Program-made: the position numbers and the translations under genes
Notes under the pieces: model-generated
The model's input: only the letters and a program-made list of their open reading frames with translations
Databases searched by the model: none
What the model was told of the DNA's origin: nothing
Part shown: piece after piece, positions 9,115-18,711 of the stretch
Position numbering within the stretch: the first letter of the stretch is position 1
Layout: every line of letters starts with the position of its first letter
DNA from: Streptococcus cristatus AS 1.3089
GTDB lineage: Bacteria > Bacillota > Bacilli > Lactobacillales > Streptococcaceae
DNA length: 64,000 nucleotides
Direction of reading: 5' to 3'
Assembly: GCF_000385925.1 (NCBI RefSeq)
Contig: NC_021175.1
Span: 503,501-567,500 of the forward strand

Positions 9115-10176
9115 GTGTTTTTAGCATTTAAAGAGATTGTCTACAGTCGCGGACGCTATCGTTTAGTGGTTTCTGTAGTCTTTCTCATTACCTATATGGT
9201 TTTCTTTTTATCCAGTCTTTCTGTCGGCTTGGCTAGGCTCAATCGCTTGGCTCTGGACCAATGGCAGGCTGAATCAATCGTCTTGTCAGAGTATGCCAAT
9301 AAGAATCTAGTTGCTTCGACTCTCAAGGAAGAGGAATATAGTAGCCTGCTTAAAGGAGACTCAATTGCGGCTTTGGGACAAACGTCAGCAGTGGCCAATT
9401 ATGAAGATGGGACAGATAAACTCAATGCTCAGGTTTTTGGTCTCTCTTGGGATAGTTTTCTAGCGCCTGACATTATTGAGGGACGTCCTGCTGAGACTGC
9501 TTATGAAGTCATTGCGGATAAGCGCCTGCGTCAAAAAGGAGTGAAACTAGGCGACCAGCTTCAGCTCAATGGCAGTGAGCGCCTCTATCAGGTTGTTGGT
9601 TTTACAGAGGATAATAGCTTCTTTACGCAACCTGTAATTTTTATGGCTCTAGATGATTTCAGGGAATTAAAGTACGGCTCTAGTCAGGTTAAGAATATCA
9701 GCGCACTTGTAGTCAAAGATAGTCAAAAAATTGAAGAAACTGGGCTTAGTCAGCTCTCTATGAGTGATTTTATAGAAAATATCCCTGGCTATCAGCCTCA
9801 GGTTCTGACTTTTTCCTTTATGATTGGGTCCATGGTTCTGATTACCTTTTTAGTATTGGGGATTTTCATGTACATCATCACCATTCAGAAGACTCAACTT
9901 TACGGTATTATGCGTGCCCAAGGGATTGCCAGTGGGAAGATTATTGCTTCTATTTTCTGGCAGATTTTCATCCTGTCCACTCTGGGAATCAGCTTAGCTG
10001 TCATGGCTCTTTTGGGAACCCAGCTAGTCTTGCCGGCTTCCATGCCTTTTTACAGTGATTGGCGGGCTTATACTGGATTGATTGTTCTGATTGTTTTCAT
10101 GTCGCTGGCTGGCGGACTCTTGTCCATTCATCGGGTTCTAAAAATTGACCCTATCACAGCGATCGGAGGCGAGTAA
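9115..10176 (+). CDS. FtsX/MacB-type ABC transporter permease (HrtB-like)
   Basis: 353 residues. One transmembrane helix lies at about 17–40, a large extracellular domain at about 45–230, and three helices at about 235–345 (FMIGSMVLITFLVLGIFMYII, IFWQIFILSTLGISLAVMAL, YTGLIVLIVFMSLAGGLLS), ending PITAIGGE. This is the FtsX-like topology of mechanotransmitting exporters. Length and pairing with a 221-residue ATPase match the heme-efflux pair HrtB/HrtA, but peptide exporters have similar form, so the substrate is open. The GTG start follows AAAGGAGGA. The stop is directly joined to the ATPase start, so the genes are co-translated. Confidence 0.85.
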   Translation: MFLAFKEIVYSRGRYRLVVSVVFLITYMVFFLSSLSVGLARLNRLALDQWQAESIVLSEYANKNLVASTLKEEEYSSLLKGDSIAALGQTSAVANYEDGTDKLNAQVFGLSWDSFLAPDIIEGRPAETAYEVIADKRLRQKGVKLGDQLQLNGSERLYQVVGFTEDNSFFTQPVIFMALDDFRELKYGSSQVKNISALVVKDSQKIEETGLSQLSMSDFIENIPGYQPQVLTFSFMIGSMVLITFLVLGIFMYIITIQKTQLYGIMRAQGIASGKIIASIFWQIFILSTLGISLAVMALLGTQLVLPASMPFYSDWRAYTGLIVLIVFMSLAGGLLSIHRVLKIDPITAIGGE

Positions 10177-10842
10177 ATGGCAATTATAGAACTAAAAGGT
10201 GTTACAAAAGAATATGGTCAAGGGCATACGCTAGTCCAAGCCCTGAAGCCAACTGATTTCCAACTGGAAGCAGGGCAGTTTGTAGCTATTATTGGGCCGT
10301 CAGGATCAGGGAAAACAACCTTTCTGACCTTGCTGGGGCATTTGCAAACTCCCTCAAAAGGCCAGATTCTCCTGCATGGGAAAGATACCTCCCAGCTCAA
10401 GGAAAAGGAACGTGCTGCTCTGCGTTTCAATGATTTCGGCTTTATTTTGCAGGCTTCCAATCTCATTCCTTTTTTGAAAATCGAAGACCAGTTCCAGCTG
10501 ATTGACCGCTTATCTAAAAAGGAAAGAACAAATCTGGACAGTCTGATTGAACTGCTAGATCTAAAAGACACGCTTAAGCAGTATCCCAAAGAATTGTCCG
10601 GTGGGGAACGGCAGCGGGCTGCTATCGCCAGAGCGCTTTACAATAGCCCAGATATTATCTTGGCTGACGAGCCGACAGCTAGTCTGGATACGGAGCGGGC
10701 TAAGCGCGTGGTTCATCTGCTCAAAGAAGTGACCCAGAAATTCAACAAGAGCGTGGTCATGATTACCCATGATACCCGCCTGCTGGACGAGGTTGACAAG
10801 GTCTATGAAATGCAAGACGGAGTGCTGACTCAAGTCCGATGA
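10177..10842 (+). CDS. ABC transporter ATPase (HrtA-like)
   Basis: 221 residues with Walker A GPSGSGKTT (about 40–48), Q-loop GFILQASNLIPFLK, signature LSGGERQRAAIARAL, Walker B IILADEPTASLD and H-loop MITHD. The spacing and the DEPTASLD/MITHDTRLL wording match the MacB/LolD/HrtA class that pairs with FtsX-type permeases. It energises the permease encoded immediately upstream with no intergenic gap. Confidence 0.92.
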   Translation: MAIIELKGVTKEYGQGHTLVQALKPTDFQLEAGQFVAIIGPSGSGKTTFLTLLGHLQTPSKGQILLHGKDTSQLKEKERAALRFNDFGFILQASNLIPFLKIEDQFQLIDRLSKKERTNLDSLIELLDLKDTLKQYPKELSGGERQRAAIARALYNSPDIILADEPTASLDTERAKRVVHLLKEVTQKFNKSVVMITHDTRLLDEVDKVYEMQDGVLTQVR

Positions 10843-10932
10843 AGATGTAGCCAAACAAAAAAATAGTTTGGGACAAGGAGAGTGCCACGATTCATGATCA
10901 GGCAAATTCTCAGCTAGATTGAATAGAGAAAT

Positions 10933-10964
10933 AAACACGGTTCCATTTTTCAAGAACCGTGTTT
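10933..10964. terminator. Bidirectional terminator
   Basis: AAACACGGTTC (10933–10943) and GAACCGTGTTT (10954–10964) form an 11-bp stem around CATTTTTCAA. T-rich flanks on the + side and A-rich flanks on the other suit convergent termination between the exporter operon and the mnmE-side transcript. Confidence 0.8.
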
Positions 10965-11135
10965 CGTTTTCTTCATTTTTTGGTGATTTTCAGGATTTAT
11001 TTTGGTAGTGCGGGCTTTGTGGAAGAGAACCTCCAAACAGCTACGTTGTTGGATGCGTTCTCTGACCTGTCCGTGCTTTCGACTTTCTAGGTATTCGCCT
11101 AGATTTTTTGCTTTGAAAAACTCTGTGATTCCCAT
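10950..11135 (-). CDS. Small basic hypothetical protein downstream of mnmE
   Basis: 61 codons starting one base after the mnmE stop (TAA-T-ATG), with AGGAAAA inside the mnmE end as a possible ribosome site. The product (MGITEFFKAKNLGEYLESRK, then Arg/Lys-rich) is very basic. Its 3' end runs into the terminator stem. Tight coupling to mnmE supports translation, but no family is recognised. Confidence 0.4.
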   Translation of the reverse strand: MGITEFFKAKNLGEYLESRKHGQVRERIQQRSCLEVLFHKARTTKINPENHQKMKKTKHGS

Positions 11136-11136
11136 A

Positions 11137-12510
11137 TTATTTTCCTAGGCAGAATTGGCTGAAGAGTTGGGTGATAAGCTCGTCTGGTGCAGCGTCACCA
11201 GTGATTTCACCAAGGATTTCCCAAGTACGAGTCAGATCGACTTGGAGGAGATCTACCGGCATGCCCAGTTCCAATCCCTGATTGACGGCTTGCAGGCTTT
11301 CGACAGCCTTTTCGATGAGAGAGATGTGGCGGGCATTGGACAGATAGGTGGCGTCTTGTTCGACAATTCCAGCATTTTCAAAGAAGAGCTGATTGATGCG
11401 ATCCTCGATTTTATCAATATTTTGGTTGTAAAGGACGGAAATCTTGATAGCATCTGCTGGTAGCTGGTCTAGTTCAATCCTCTCTTCAAGGTCAGTCTTG
11501 TTAAGCAGGACGATGCGATTGCTGTCTTGGCTGATTTCTAGCAACTGGCGGTCTTGATCTGTCAGTTGCTTGCTGGCATTGAGAACCAAGAGAACCAAGT
11601 CAGCTTCCTGCAAGGCTTTTTTAGAACGCTCAACGCCAATCTGCTCCACAAGATCATCCGTTTCCCGAATGCCTGCAGTGTCAATGAGCTTGAGCGGTAC
11701 GCCGTTGATATTGACGTACTCCTCGATCACATCACGAGTTGTCCCCTCGATATCGGTCACAATGGCCTTGTCCTCACGCAGAAGATTGTTGAGGAGGCTG
11801 GATTTGCCAACATTAGGTCGACCGATGATAGCAGTAGAAATACCTTCGCGAAGAATCTTGCCTCGTCGCGCAGTTTTGAGAAGATGGGTAAGAAGTTGCT
11901 CAAATTCTAGCGTTTTTTCACGAATGATTTCCGTCGTTGCTTCCTCAACATCGTCGTACTCAGGATAGTCAATGTTGACCTCGACCTGAGCCAGTGTGTT
12001 GAGGATTTCCTGACGGGTGCTGTTGATAAGGTCGGAAAGAGAGCCATCCAACTGCTTGACAGCATTGTTCATTGCTTTATCGGTCTTGGCGCGGATGATG
12101 TCCATGACAGCCTCAGCCTGAGTCAAATCCACGCGCCCGTTGAGAAAGGCTCGCTTGGTAAATTCGCCAGGCTCGGCCATTCTAGCCCCCTCGCGGATAG
12201 CCAGCTGCAGGATTTCATTGGTCACCGCAATCCCACCGTGGGTATTGATCTCGATGATGTCCTCGCGCGTGAAGGTCTTGGGAGAACGCATAGCCCCGAC
12301 CATGACCTCATCCAGAATCTCCTGATTTTGAGGGTCGATGATATGACCGTAGTTGAGTGTGTGGCTGGCAACTTTGTCTAGGTCCTTGCCTTTAAAGATT
12401 TTTTGGGCAATAGCAAAGCTGTCAGTCCCGCTTAGTCTGACGATGCCGATGGCTCCTTCCCCAAGAGGGGTCGAAATCGCAGCGATGGTATCAAATTCTC
12501 GTGTTATCAT
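11137..12510 (-). CDS. mnmE: tRNA uridine-5-carboxymethylaminomethyl GTPase MnmE
   Basis: 457 residues. With MnmG, it modifies U34 of certain tRNAs. The N-terminal formyl-THF-binding domain begins [23 protein letters not shown] helical domain surrounds the G domain: GRPNVGKSS (G1, about 228), DIEGTTRD (G2), [10 protein letters not shown] (G3) and NKTDLE (G4). The C-terminal FCLGK carries the family Cys motif. ATG 12510 follows GAAAGGATAT; the longer frame to 12561 is not conserved. Confidence 0.96.
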   Translation of the reverse strand: MITREFDTIAAISTPLGEGAIGIVRLSGTDSFAIAQKIFKGKDLDKVASHTLNYGHIIDPQNQEILDEVMVGAMRSPKTFTREDIIEINTHGGIAVTNEILQLAIREGARMAEPGEFTKRAFLNGRVDLTQAEAVMDIIRAKTDKAMNNAVKQLDGSLSDLINSTRQEILNTLAQVEVNIDYPEYDDVEEATTEIIREKTLEFEQLLTHLLKTARRGKILREGISTAIIGRPNVGKSSLLNNLLREDKAIVTDIEGTTRDVIEEYVNINGVPLKLIDTAGIRETDDLVEQIGVERSKKALQEADLVLLVLNASKQLTDQDRQLLEISQDSNRIVLLNKTDLEERIELDQLPADAIKISVLYNQNIDKIEDRINQLFFENAGIVEQDATYLSNARHISLIEKAVESLQAVNQGLELGMPVDLLQVDLTRTWEILGEITGDAAPDELITQLFSQFCLGK

Positions 12511-12650
12511 GTATATCCTTTCTGAAAATCTATTTTGCAAGCCTTCGACGTAAGTCTCCACCCAAAATCATTCAAATGATGGCTAGAGTTTCTTCTTTGA
12601 TTTTACCAATATTCATAAAAGAAAAACAGCTGTCGGGTAGGGAATTTAGT

Positions 12651-13267
12651 TTATTCTAAACCTGTTCCTATCTTGCTAGTAAGTAGGAAAGAACCGTCTT
12701 CGTTTTTTGAAAAAGTTAGGATGACGGCTTGATATTTGCTTCCTTCTGGTAAGTAGGTGATGGTTTTTATTTCAGAGCCGCTGACAGTGGAAGTGGTTTC
12801 GTCAGTTGGTTTGCCGTGGTCGCGAATGACGTCGTCGTATTTTGTTCCGCCTGCACCTCTTTTCAAAATATCGCCCTCTTTGAGTGCATCAAATTCTGCT
12901 TTTGTCCATGTAAACTTCGTACTTTCTTCTTCTTTTTCTATTTTTCTTTCTGACGAATCAAAATAGGAACTATAAGAGTTTGTCAGAGTATCAAGTCCTT
13001 TTCCCACTTCATTAAACAACACATGGGAATAGAATGCTTGAGTAACAAGCGCGATGACTAAAGCGAAGAAGGAAATGATAGAACCAATAATAGCCAAAGT
13101 TTTCTGGCCTTTTGGGTTAATAACGAGACCGACAATACCAAGAACAAGAGCAATAGTACCGATAAAAAAGATAGATAATTGATGATTGGTATCCAGGAGC
13201 CAAGTAAAGCGATTGCTCCAAAGACAATGGCTAAAATACCTAGAACTTTATTTTCTTGTTGCATCAT
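12651..13267 (-). pseudogene. DUF3862-like membrane protein gene, frameshifted
   Basis: The N-terminal frame (start 13267, after GAGGAGG) gives MMQQENKVLGILAIVFGAIA and a second helix up to IINYLS. The downstream frame continues FFIGTIALVLGIVGLVINPKGQ, then a third helix and a C-terminal domain FTWTKAEFDALKEGD to the end. Adding one T to the T6 run (plus-strand A6 at 13164–13169) restores a 205-residue protein with a DUF4190-like membrane part and a DUF3862/BLIP-like domain. The same FxWT-type domain recurs in the three genes at 33804–36620. Either a sequencing slip or a real disruption. Confidence 0.65.
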
Positions 13268-13429
13268 AACAACCTCCTCAAATTTTCTATAACTTACTAC
13301 CTGAAATATGTATTTCTTTTAGTAATTTGCCTATCTTCATTGTAACGCAAAATAGAACTAGGAGCAAGATTTTAAGGAGATTTTCGTGAAATGGAGCACT
13401 GTTTAAACGCGAAGAACCGTTTAAAGAGC

Positions 13430-13467
13430 TGAAAACACTTTCAAATTTCAAAGAATTGTGATATACT
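13430..13467 (+). promoter_or_regulatory. rpiA promoter with cre-like site
   Basis: An extended -10 TATACT (13462–13467, TG at 13459–13460) lies 26 nt before rpiA. TGAAAACACTTTCA (13430–13443) overlaps the expected -35 region and is a near-match to the CcpA cre consensus, with the central CG replaced by CA. This suggests catabolite control of the nucleoside-salvage operon. Confidence 0.5.
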
Positions 13468-13493
13468 AAACATAGTTGATTTGAGGAGGTGCT

Positions 13494-14171
13494 ATGGAAA
13501 CTCTAAAGAAACTAGCAGGCATCAAGGCTGCTGAATTTGTCGAAGACGGGATGGTGGTCGGTCTGGGAACAGGTTCGACTGCTTACTATTTTGTCGAGGA
13601 AATTGGTCGACGTATCAAAGAGGAAGGCTTGCAGATTACTGCAGTCACCACCTCTAGCGTGACCAGTAAGCAAGCAGAAGGCTTGGGCATTCCGCTGAAA
13701 TCCATCGATGAAGTGGATCAGGTCGATGTGACCGTTGATGGAGCTGATGAAGTGGATCCTCAGTTCAACGGCATCAAAGGCGGAGGCGGAGCCCTGCTGA
13801 TGGAGAAGGTTGTTGCGACACCTACCAAGGACTACATCTGGGTGGTTGATGAAAGCAAATTGGTTCAAAAGCTAGGTGCTTTCAAGCTGCCAGTCGAAGT
13901 AGTGCAATATGGTGCAGAGCAAGTTTTCCATCGCTTTTCTGAGGCAGGCTACAAGCCAAGTTTCCGTGAAAAAAATGGCCAACGTTTTATCACGGATATG
14001 CAGAATTTCATTATTGATCTAGATTTAGGTGTAATCGAAAATCCAGTCGAATTTGGCCGAGAATTAGATCATATCGTAGGCGTTGTTGAGCACGGCCTTT
14101 TCACCCAAATGGTCAACAGGGTGATCGTCGCCGGTCAAGGTGGTGTAAACATTTTAGAAACAGATAACTAG
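13494..14171 (+). CDS. rpiA: Ribose-5-phosphate isomerase A
   Basis: 225 residues. It interconverts ribose-5-phosphate and ribulose-5-phosphate in the pentose phosphate pathway. Visible motifs: [11 protein letters not shown] (about 24), TSS loop [12 protein letters not shown], catalytic [11 protein letters not shown] (about 82) and [11 protein letters not shown] (about 95). Start follows GAGGAGGT. First gene of rpiA–deoB–punA, which converts ribose-1-phosphate from nucleosides into central metabolism. Confidence 0.96.
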   Translation: METLKKLAGIKAAEFVEDGMVVGLGTGSTAYYFVEEIGRRIKEEGLQITAVTTSSVTSKQAEGLGIPLKSIDEVDQVDVTVDGADEVDPQFNGIKGGGGALLMEKVVATPTKDYIWVVDESKLVQKLGAFKLPVEVVQYGAEQVFHRFSEAGYKPSFREKNGQRFITDMQNFIIDLDLGVIENPVEFGRELDHIVGVVEHGLFTQMVNRVIVAGQGGVNILETDN

Positions 14172-14184
14172 AAAAGAGGGTTTC

Positions 14185-15396
14185 ATGTCAAAATTTAATC
14201 GTATTCACTTAGTCGTTATGGACTCAGTCGGCATTGGGGCAGCACCAGATGCTAACAATTTTGTTAATGCAGGGGTGCCAGATGGAGCTTCCGATACTCT
14301 GGGACATATTTCCAAAGCAGTCGGCCTAGATGTGCCAAATATGGCTAAGCTAGGCTTGGGCAATATCGAGCGTGAGCAAGCCTTGAAAACTGTCCCAGCT
14401 GAGGAAAATCCAAGTGGTTACTATACTAAATTAGAAGAAGTTTCTTTAGGTAAAGACACGATGACAGGCCACTGGGAAATCATGGGTCTGAACATTACCG
14501 AGCCTTTTGATACTTTCTGGAATGGCTTCCCAGAGGAAATCTTGACTAAAATTGAAGAATTTTCTGGCCGCAAAGTTATTCGTGAGGCTAACAAACCTTA
14601 TTCTGGCACGGCAGTTATTGACGACTTCGGGCCTCGTCAGATGGAAACTGGCGAATTGATTATCTATACTTCTGCAGATCCAGTGCTTCAAATCGCAGCT
14701 CATGAGGAGATTATTCCTTTAGATGAGCTCTATCGTATTTGCGAATACGCTCGCTCTATCACTTTGGATCGGCCAGCACTTCTAGGCCGTATCATCGCTC
14801 GCCCTTATGTAGGTGAGCCTGGTAACTTCACTCGTACAGCCAATCGCCATGACTATGCAGTCTCTCCATTTGAGCCAACTGTTTTGGACAAGCTCAATGA
14901 AGCCGGCATTGATACTTATTCTGTTGGTAAGATTAACGACATCTTCAATGGTGCAGGTATCAACCACGACATGGGCCACAACCAGTCCAATAATCATGGT
15001 GTAGACAATTTGGTTAAGGCTATCCAGTCTGAGGACTTCAAGTATGGCTTCTCATTTACCAACTTGGTAGACTTCGATGCTCTTTATGGTCACCGTCGCG
15101 ATCCGCATGGCTATCGTGACTGTCTGCAGGAGTTTGACGCTCGCTTGCCAGAAATCATTGAAAACATGCGTGAGGATGATTTGCTCATGATTACCGCTGA
15201 CCATGGAAATGATCCGACCTATGCCGGAACGGACCACACTCGTGAGTACATTCCGCTCTTGGTCTTTGGTAAATCCCTCAAGGGGAATGGTCACTTGCCT
15301 GTCGGACATTTTGCGGACATTTCAGCAACCGTTGCGGATAATTTCGGTGTCGACAAGGCTATGATTGGTGAAAGCTTCTTGGATAAATTGGTCTAA
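14185..15396 (+). CDS. deoB: Phosphopentomutase
   Basis: 403 residues of the alkaline-phosphatase superfamily. It interconverts (deoxy)ribose-1- and 5-phosphate. N-terminal metal site [27 protein letters not shown], and the C-terminal cluster [24 protein letters not shown] supply the metal ligands and the phosphorylated Thr region. Thirteen bases after rpiA with AAGAGGG as ribosome site; part of the same operon. Confidence 0.97.
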   Translation: MSKFNRIHLVVMDSVGIGAAPDANNFVNAGVPDGASDTLGHISKAVGLDVPNMAKLGLGNIEREQALKTVPAEENPSGYYTKLEEVSLGKDTMTGHWEIMGLNITEPFDTFWNGFPEEILTKIEEFSGRKVIREANKPYSGTAVIDDFGPRQMETGELIIYTSADPVLQIAAHEEIIPLDELYRICEYARSITLDRPALLGRIIARPYVGEPGNFTRTANRHDYAVSPFEPTVLDKLNEAGIDTYSVGKINDIFNGAGINHDMGHNQSNNHGVDNLVKAIQSEDFKYGFSFTNLVDFDALYGHRRDPHGYRDCLQEFDARLPEIIENMREDDLLMITADHGNDPTYAGTDHTREYIPLLVFGKSLKGNGHLPVGHFADISATVADNFGVDKAMIGESFLDKLV

Positions 15397-15421
15397 GCAT
15401 AAGAGAGTGAGGGAAATATTT

Positions 15422-16234
15422 ATGACAACATTATCTGAAAAAATCAAAGCAACAGCAGCCTTCTTGAAAGAAAAAGGGATGACAGAACCTGAATTTGGTC
15501 TGATCTTGGGATCTGGTTTGGGAGAGTTGGCTTCTGAAATTGAAAATGCCGTTAGTCTTGACTATGCGGACATTCCAAACTGGGGCCGCTCAACTGTTGT
15601 TGGCCACGCTGGTAAATTAGTCTATGGAGATTTGGCAGGGCGCAAAGTCTTGGCACTGCAAGGTCGTTTCCATTTCTACGAAGGAAATCCATTGGAAATC
15701 GTTACCTTCCCAGTTCGTGTGATGAAGGCTCTCGGTGCGACAGGTGTTATTGTTACCAATGCTGCTGGTGGTATCGGTTATGGCCCTGGTACTTTGATGG
15801 CTATCTCAGACCATATCAACTTTACGGGTCAAAATCCTTTGATTGGTGAAAACTTGGATGAATTTGGTCCACGTTTCCCAGATATGTCTAAATCTTACAC
15901 TCCAGAATATCGTGCAACTGCTCATCAAGTCGCTGATAAGCTTGGTATTAAACTGGATGATGGTGTCTATATCGGTGTTACCGGTCCAACTTACGAAACG
16001 CCAGCAGAAATCCGTGCTTATAAGACGCTTGGAGCAGATGCAGTTGGCATGTCTACTGTTCCCGAAGTGATCGTGGCTGCCCACTCAGGCTTGAAAGTCC
16101 TTGGAATTTCATGCATTACCAATCATGCTGCTGGGTTCCAAGAAGAACTCAACCATGAAGAAGTGGTTGAAGTAACAGAGCGTGTCAAAGGTGATTTCAA
16201 ACGACTGCTTAAAGCGATTCTTGCTGAATTGTAA
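15422..16234 (+). CDS. punA: Purine nucleoside phosphorylase (trimeric type)
   Basis: 270 residues. It phosphorolyses inosine/guanosine to base and ribose-1-phosphate, the DeoB substrate. Motifs: LILGSGLG (phosphate loop), GRFHFYEGN, TNAAGGI and GADAVGMSTVPEV with the purine-binding Glu/Asn region. ATG 15422 is chosen by family length; the open frame extends back into deoB. It overlaps in function with DeoD encoded downstream, which prefers adenosine. Confidence 0.95.
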   Translation: MTTLSEKIKATAAFLKEKGMTEPEFGLILGSGLGELASEIENAVSLDYADIPNWGRSTVVGHAGKLVYGDLAGRKVLALQGRFHFYEGNPLEIVTFPVRVMKALGATGVIVTNAAGGIGYGPGTLMAISDHINFTGQNPLIGENLDEFGPRFPDMSKSYTPEYRATAHQVADKLGIKLDDGVYIGVTGPTYETPAEIRAYKTLGADAVGMSTVPEVIVAAHSGLKVLGISCITNHAAGFQEELNHEEVVEVTERVKGDFKRLLKAILAEL

Positions 16235-16236
16235 TC

Positions 16237-17520
16237 ATGTTAATAGAATTGAGGAGAATTTTTCGAAAAATCCCTTATAATTTTAGATTATTCATAGCAG
16301 TAATTCTGCAAGGAATAGTTTCGGGTTTATCTGGTATATTTCTCCATTATCTTTTAGAGCTGGTTGAAGAGATTGCTTTCGGTCAGTCAGAGCATAATAC
16401 TGGATTCTTGACAGATGGGGTTGCCTCATCACGGATAGGCTTCAGTTTAATAATTGTGGGTATCAGTTCTGCCTTGGTCTGGTATTTCTTGCAAAGAAAA
16501 GCAAAGATTTTTTCCATCAAAGTGCAGATGAAGGATGAAACATCACAATACAAGCTTCATTTTTTAAAACAACTAGTTCATTCAATTTGGCAGATTATTG
16601 CGGTTGGAGGAGGGGCACCTATCGGTAAGTCAGCTGCGCCACGGGAGATTGGAGCTTTATTTGCAAGACCTATTGCCAACATTTTTTCTCTCTCCGTGAA
16701 GGACCAAGTTTTTCTCATTGCCTGTGGAGCTGGTGCGGGTTTAGCGGCTGTCTATCAGGTTCCGTTAACGAGTGTGTTTTTCGTTTTTGAAACCTTGGGG
16801 ATTGCTTTATCCCTCAAACGATTTTTCTTGGTCGGTTTGACTACCTACGTGTCTACCTATACAGCAGGCCTAGTTATTTCAGATCATGCTCTCTACCAGA
16901 TTCCATCCATCACATGGTCACTAAGGGAAATGTGGATTATCCCCTTATTACTTCTTTTTCTAACACCTTTGGCTTGGCTTTTTGGTTGCCTAAACAAAGA
17001 AGCATCTTCAAATAGAATAAAAGATAAACGGATACTCCTCACTCTTCCCTTAGCTTTTCTTTTCCTTGTTGGTCTGGTAAGTCATTTGCCACATCTACTT
17101 GGAAATGGGCGCATGATGGCTCAGGAAATTTTAAATGGTAGCAGTGGTGAGACAGTGCTTCTCATGTTTTTCCTAAAAGCAGTGGTCGTTCTTATTATCC
17201 TTTGGGCAGGGGCCTATGGTGGTACTCTTACGCCATCTTTTGCCTTGGGGATGGCTGGAGCTGCTCTCTTGGGCATGAATCTAGGTGATGGCAACCATCC
17301 ATCTATCTTACTTTTAGGTTCGGTTTGCTTTTTGTCTGTGACCTTGAGGGCTCCCCTGTCTGCAACCGGATTAGTAATAGGCTTTACTGGTCTGGGTTTA
17401 GATTCTCTTCCTTATCTATTAGTAACGGCTTTCTTAGCTCATGAATTTGCAAAAGCGTTAGACCGTTTTCCTTGGGCTAACCTATTACGGCGAAAGTTAA
17501 AGAATAGAGCAATAAGGTAG
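16237..17520 (+). CDS. ClC-family chloride channel/transporter with Ser at the gating position
   Basis: 427 residues with about ten hydrophobic helices. The signature region reads GGGAPIGKSAAPREIGAL (about 124–141) and GAGLAAVYQVPLTS follows, typical of the bacterial voltage-gated chloride channel family. As I recall the family, this loop reads G-K/R-E-x-A-P-R-E; here Ser132 (codon TCA 16630–16632) stands where the gating Glu usually is. Later GGTLTPSFALGMAGAALLG matches the second anion-coordinating segment. It begins two bases after the punA stop, so it is part of the nucleoside operon, though the metabolic link is unclear. Confidence 0.8.
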   Translation: MLIELRRIFRKIPYNFRLFIAVILQGIVSGLSGIFLHYLLELVEEIAFGQSEHNTGFLTDGVASSRIGFSLIIVGISSALVWYFLQRKAKIFSIKVQMKDETSQYKLHFLKQLVHSIWQIIAVGGGAPIGKSAAPREIGALFARPIANIFSLSVKDQVFLIACGAGAGLAAVYQVPLTSVFFVFETLGIALSLKRFFLVGLTTYVSTYTAGLVISDHALYQIPSITWSLREMWIIPLLLLFLTPLAWLFGCLNKEASSNRIKDKRILLTLPLAFLFLVGLVSHLPHLLGNGRMMAQEILNGSSGETVLLMFFLKAVVVLIILWAGAYGGTLTPSFALGMAGAALLGMNLGDGNHPSILLLGSVCFLSVTLRAPLSATGLVIGFTGLGLDSLPYLLVTAFLAHEFAKALDRFPWANLLRRKLKNRAIR

Positions 17521-17610
17521 GGAACGACAGTTTCTTCTGGTCAGGGCTTTAACTTAGAAGATAGAAAATACTATCAATTTATCAATAACTGTTTGAAACA
17601 AAGAAAAGAA

Positions 17611-17640
17611 GACTCATCGGGGTCTTGATTGAGTCTGATT
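17611..17640 (+). terminator. Possible terminator after the ClC gene
   Basis: GACTCA (17611–17616) and TGAGTC (17630–17635) arms followed by TGATTTTG. The stem is short and the T run weak. Confidence 0.35.
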
Positions 17641-17668
17641 TTGCCTAACATATAAAATTAAAAAAAGA

Positions 17669-18001
17669 AAAGTAGAGTGAGGTGTTCAGATGTGAACACG
17701 AGCGGGAAACTTTTCTAAAAACACAGAAAGGAAGGGCTTCTGAGTTTAAATTGAACTCGGGCTAGAGGCTTTGTAAAAAAGATAAATCCTCCTAGATGCC
17801 TTGCATCTTTGTCGGATTTCCTATTTTTGCTTGGTTCTCTATCGCTATCCTGAATCTTAAAAAAAAGAAAGGTAGAGCGTGTGTTCAAATTTGAACACGA
17901 GCGGAAAACTCGGAAAATAGATAATCTGACTGAGAAATCAGGATTTCTCGTCAGATTCCTAATTTTCAGTCGTTTTCTTGTCGCTCTTTGTATCATAAAT
18001 T
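17669..18001 (+). repeat. Two tandem copies of an intergenic hairpin repeat
   Basis: This 330-nt non-coding stretch holds two related units. Each has a GTGTTCA–TGAACAC palindrome followed by CGAGCGG (17681–17704; 17880–17904), then a block with AAA(A/T)A(G)ATAA, a hairpin and (A)TTTCCTA/TTCCTA ahead of TTTT (17770–17830; 17906–17970). An extra GAGTTTAAATTGAACTC palindrome lies at 17741–17757. The second unit ends CTCTTTGTATCATAAATT, running straight into the deoD ATG. A third related block is at 51788–51846 before parC. No coding potential seen. Confidence 0.65.
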
Positions 18002-18709
18002 ATGTCTATCCATATTGCTGCTAAACAAGGTGAGATTGCTGATAAAATTCTCTTGCCAGGCGATCCGCTTCGTGCCAAGTTTATTGCGGAGAATTTCCTA
18101 GAAGATGCCGTTTGCTTTAACGAAGTGCGGAACATGTTCGGCTACACTGGAACTTATAAAGGCCAGCGTGTTTCTGTTATGGGGACAGGGATGGGAATGC
18201 CCTCAATCTCTATCTATGCGCGTGAGCTGATTGTGGACTACGGTGTGAAAAAGCTGATCCGTGTCGGAACAGCGGGCTCACTGAATGCTGATGTTCACGT
18301 CCGTGAATTAGTACTGGCTCAGGCGGCTGCAACTAACTCCAACATTATTCGTAATGACTGGCCACAGTATGATTTTCCACAAATTGCCAGCTTTGATTTG
18401 CTGGACAAGGCTTATCATATTGCTAAAGACTTGGGCATGACAACCCATGTCGGAAATGTTTTGTCGTCAGATGTTTTCTATTCGAACTATTTTGAGAAAA
18501 ATATCGAGCTGGGCAAATGGGGTGTGAAAGCTGTTGAAATGGAAGCTGCAGCCCTTTACTATCTGGCTGCCCAGCACCAAGTAGATGCCCTAGCTATCAT
18601 GACCATTTCTGATAGCTTGGTCAATCCTGACGAGGATACGACAGCAGAGGAACGACAAAATACCTTCACCGATATGATGAAGGTTGGTCTGGAAACCTTG
18701 ATCGATTAA
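18002..18709 (+). CDS. deoD: Purine nucleoside phosphorylase, hexameric (DeoD)
   Basis: 235 residues. It phosphorolyses adenosine/inosine and deoxy forms. Motifs: [13 protein letters not shown] near residue 18, [26 protein letters not shown] and the catalytic SDSL ([10 protein letters not shown]). It has no visible Shine-Dalgarno: the repeat ending GTATCATAAATT abuts the ATG, and TATCAT five bases upstream could act as a -10 giving a leaderless message. It is followed after two bases by the HEPN-motif gene. Confidence 0.95.
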   Translation: MSIHIAAKQGEIADKILLPGDPLRAKFIAENFLEDAVCFNEVRNMFGYTGTYKGQRVSVMGTGMGMPSISIYARELIVDYGVKKLIRVGTAGSLNADVHVRELVLAQAAATNSNIIRNDWPQYDFPQIASFDLLDKAYHIAKDLGMTTHVGNVLSSDVFYSNYFEKNIELGKWGVKAVEMEAAALYYLAAQHQVDALAIMTISDSLVNPDEDTTAEERQNTFTDMMKVGLETLID

Positions 18710-18711
18710 GC

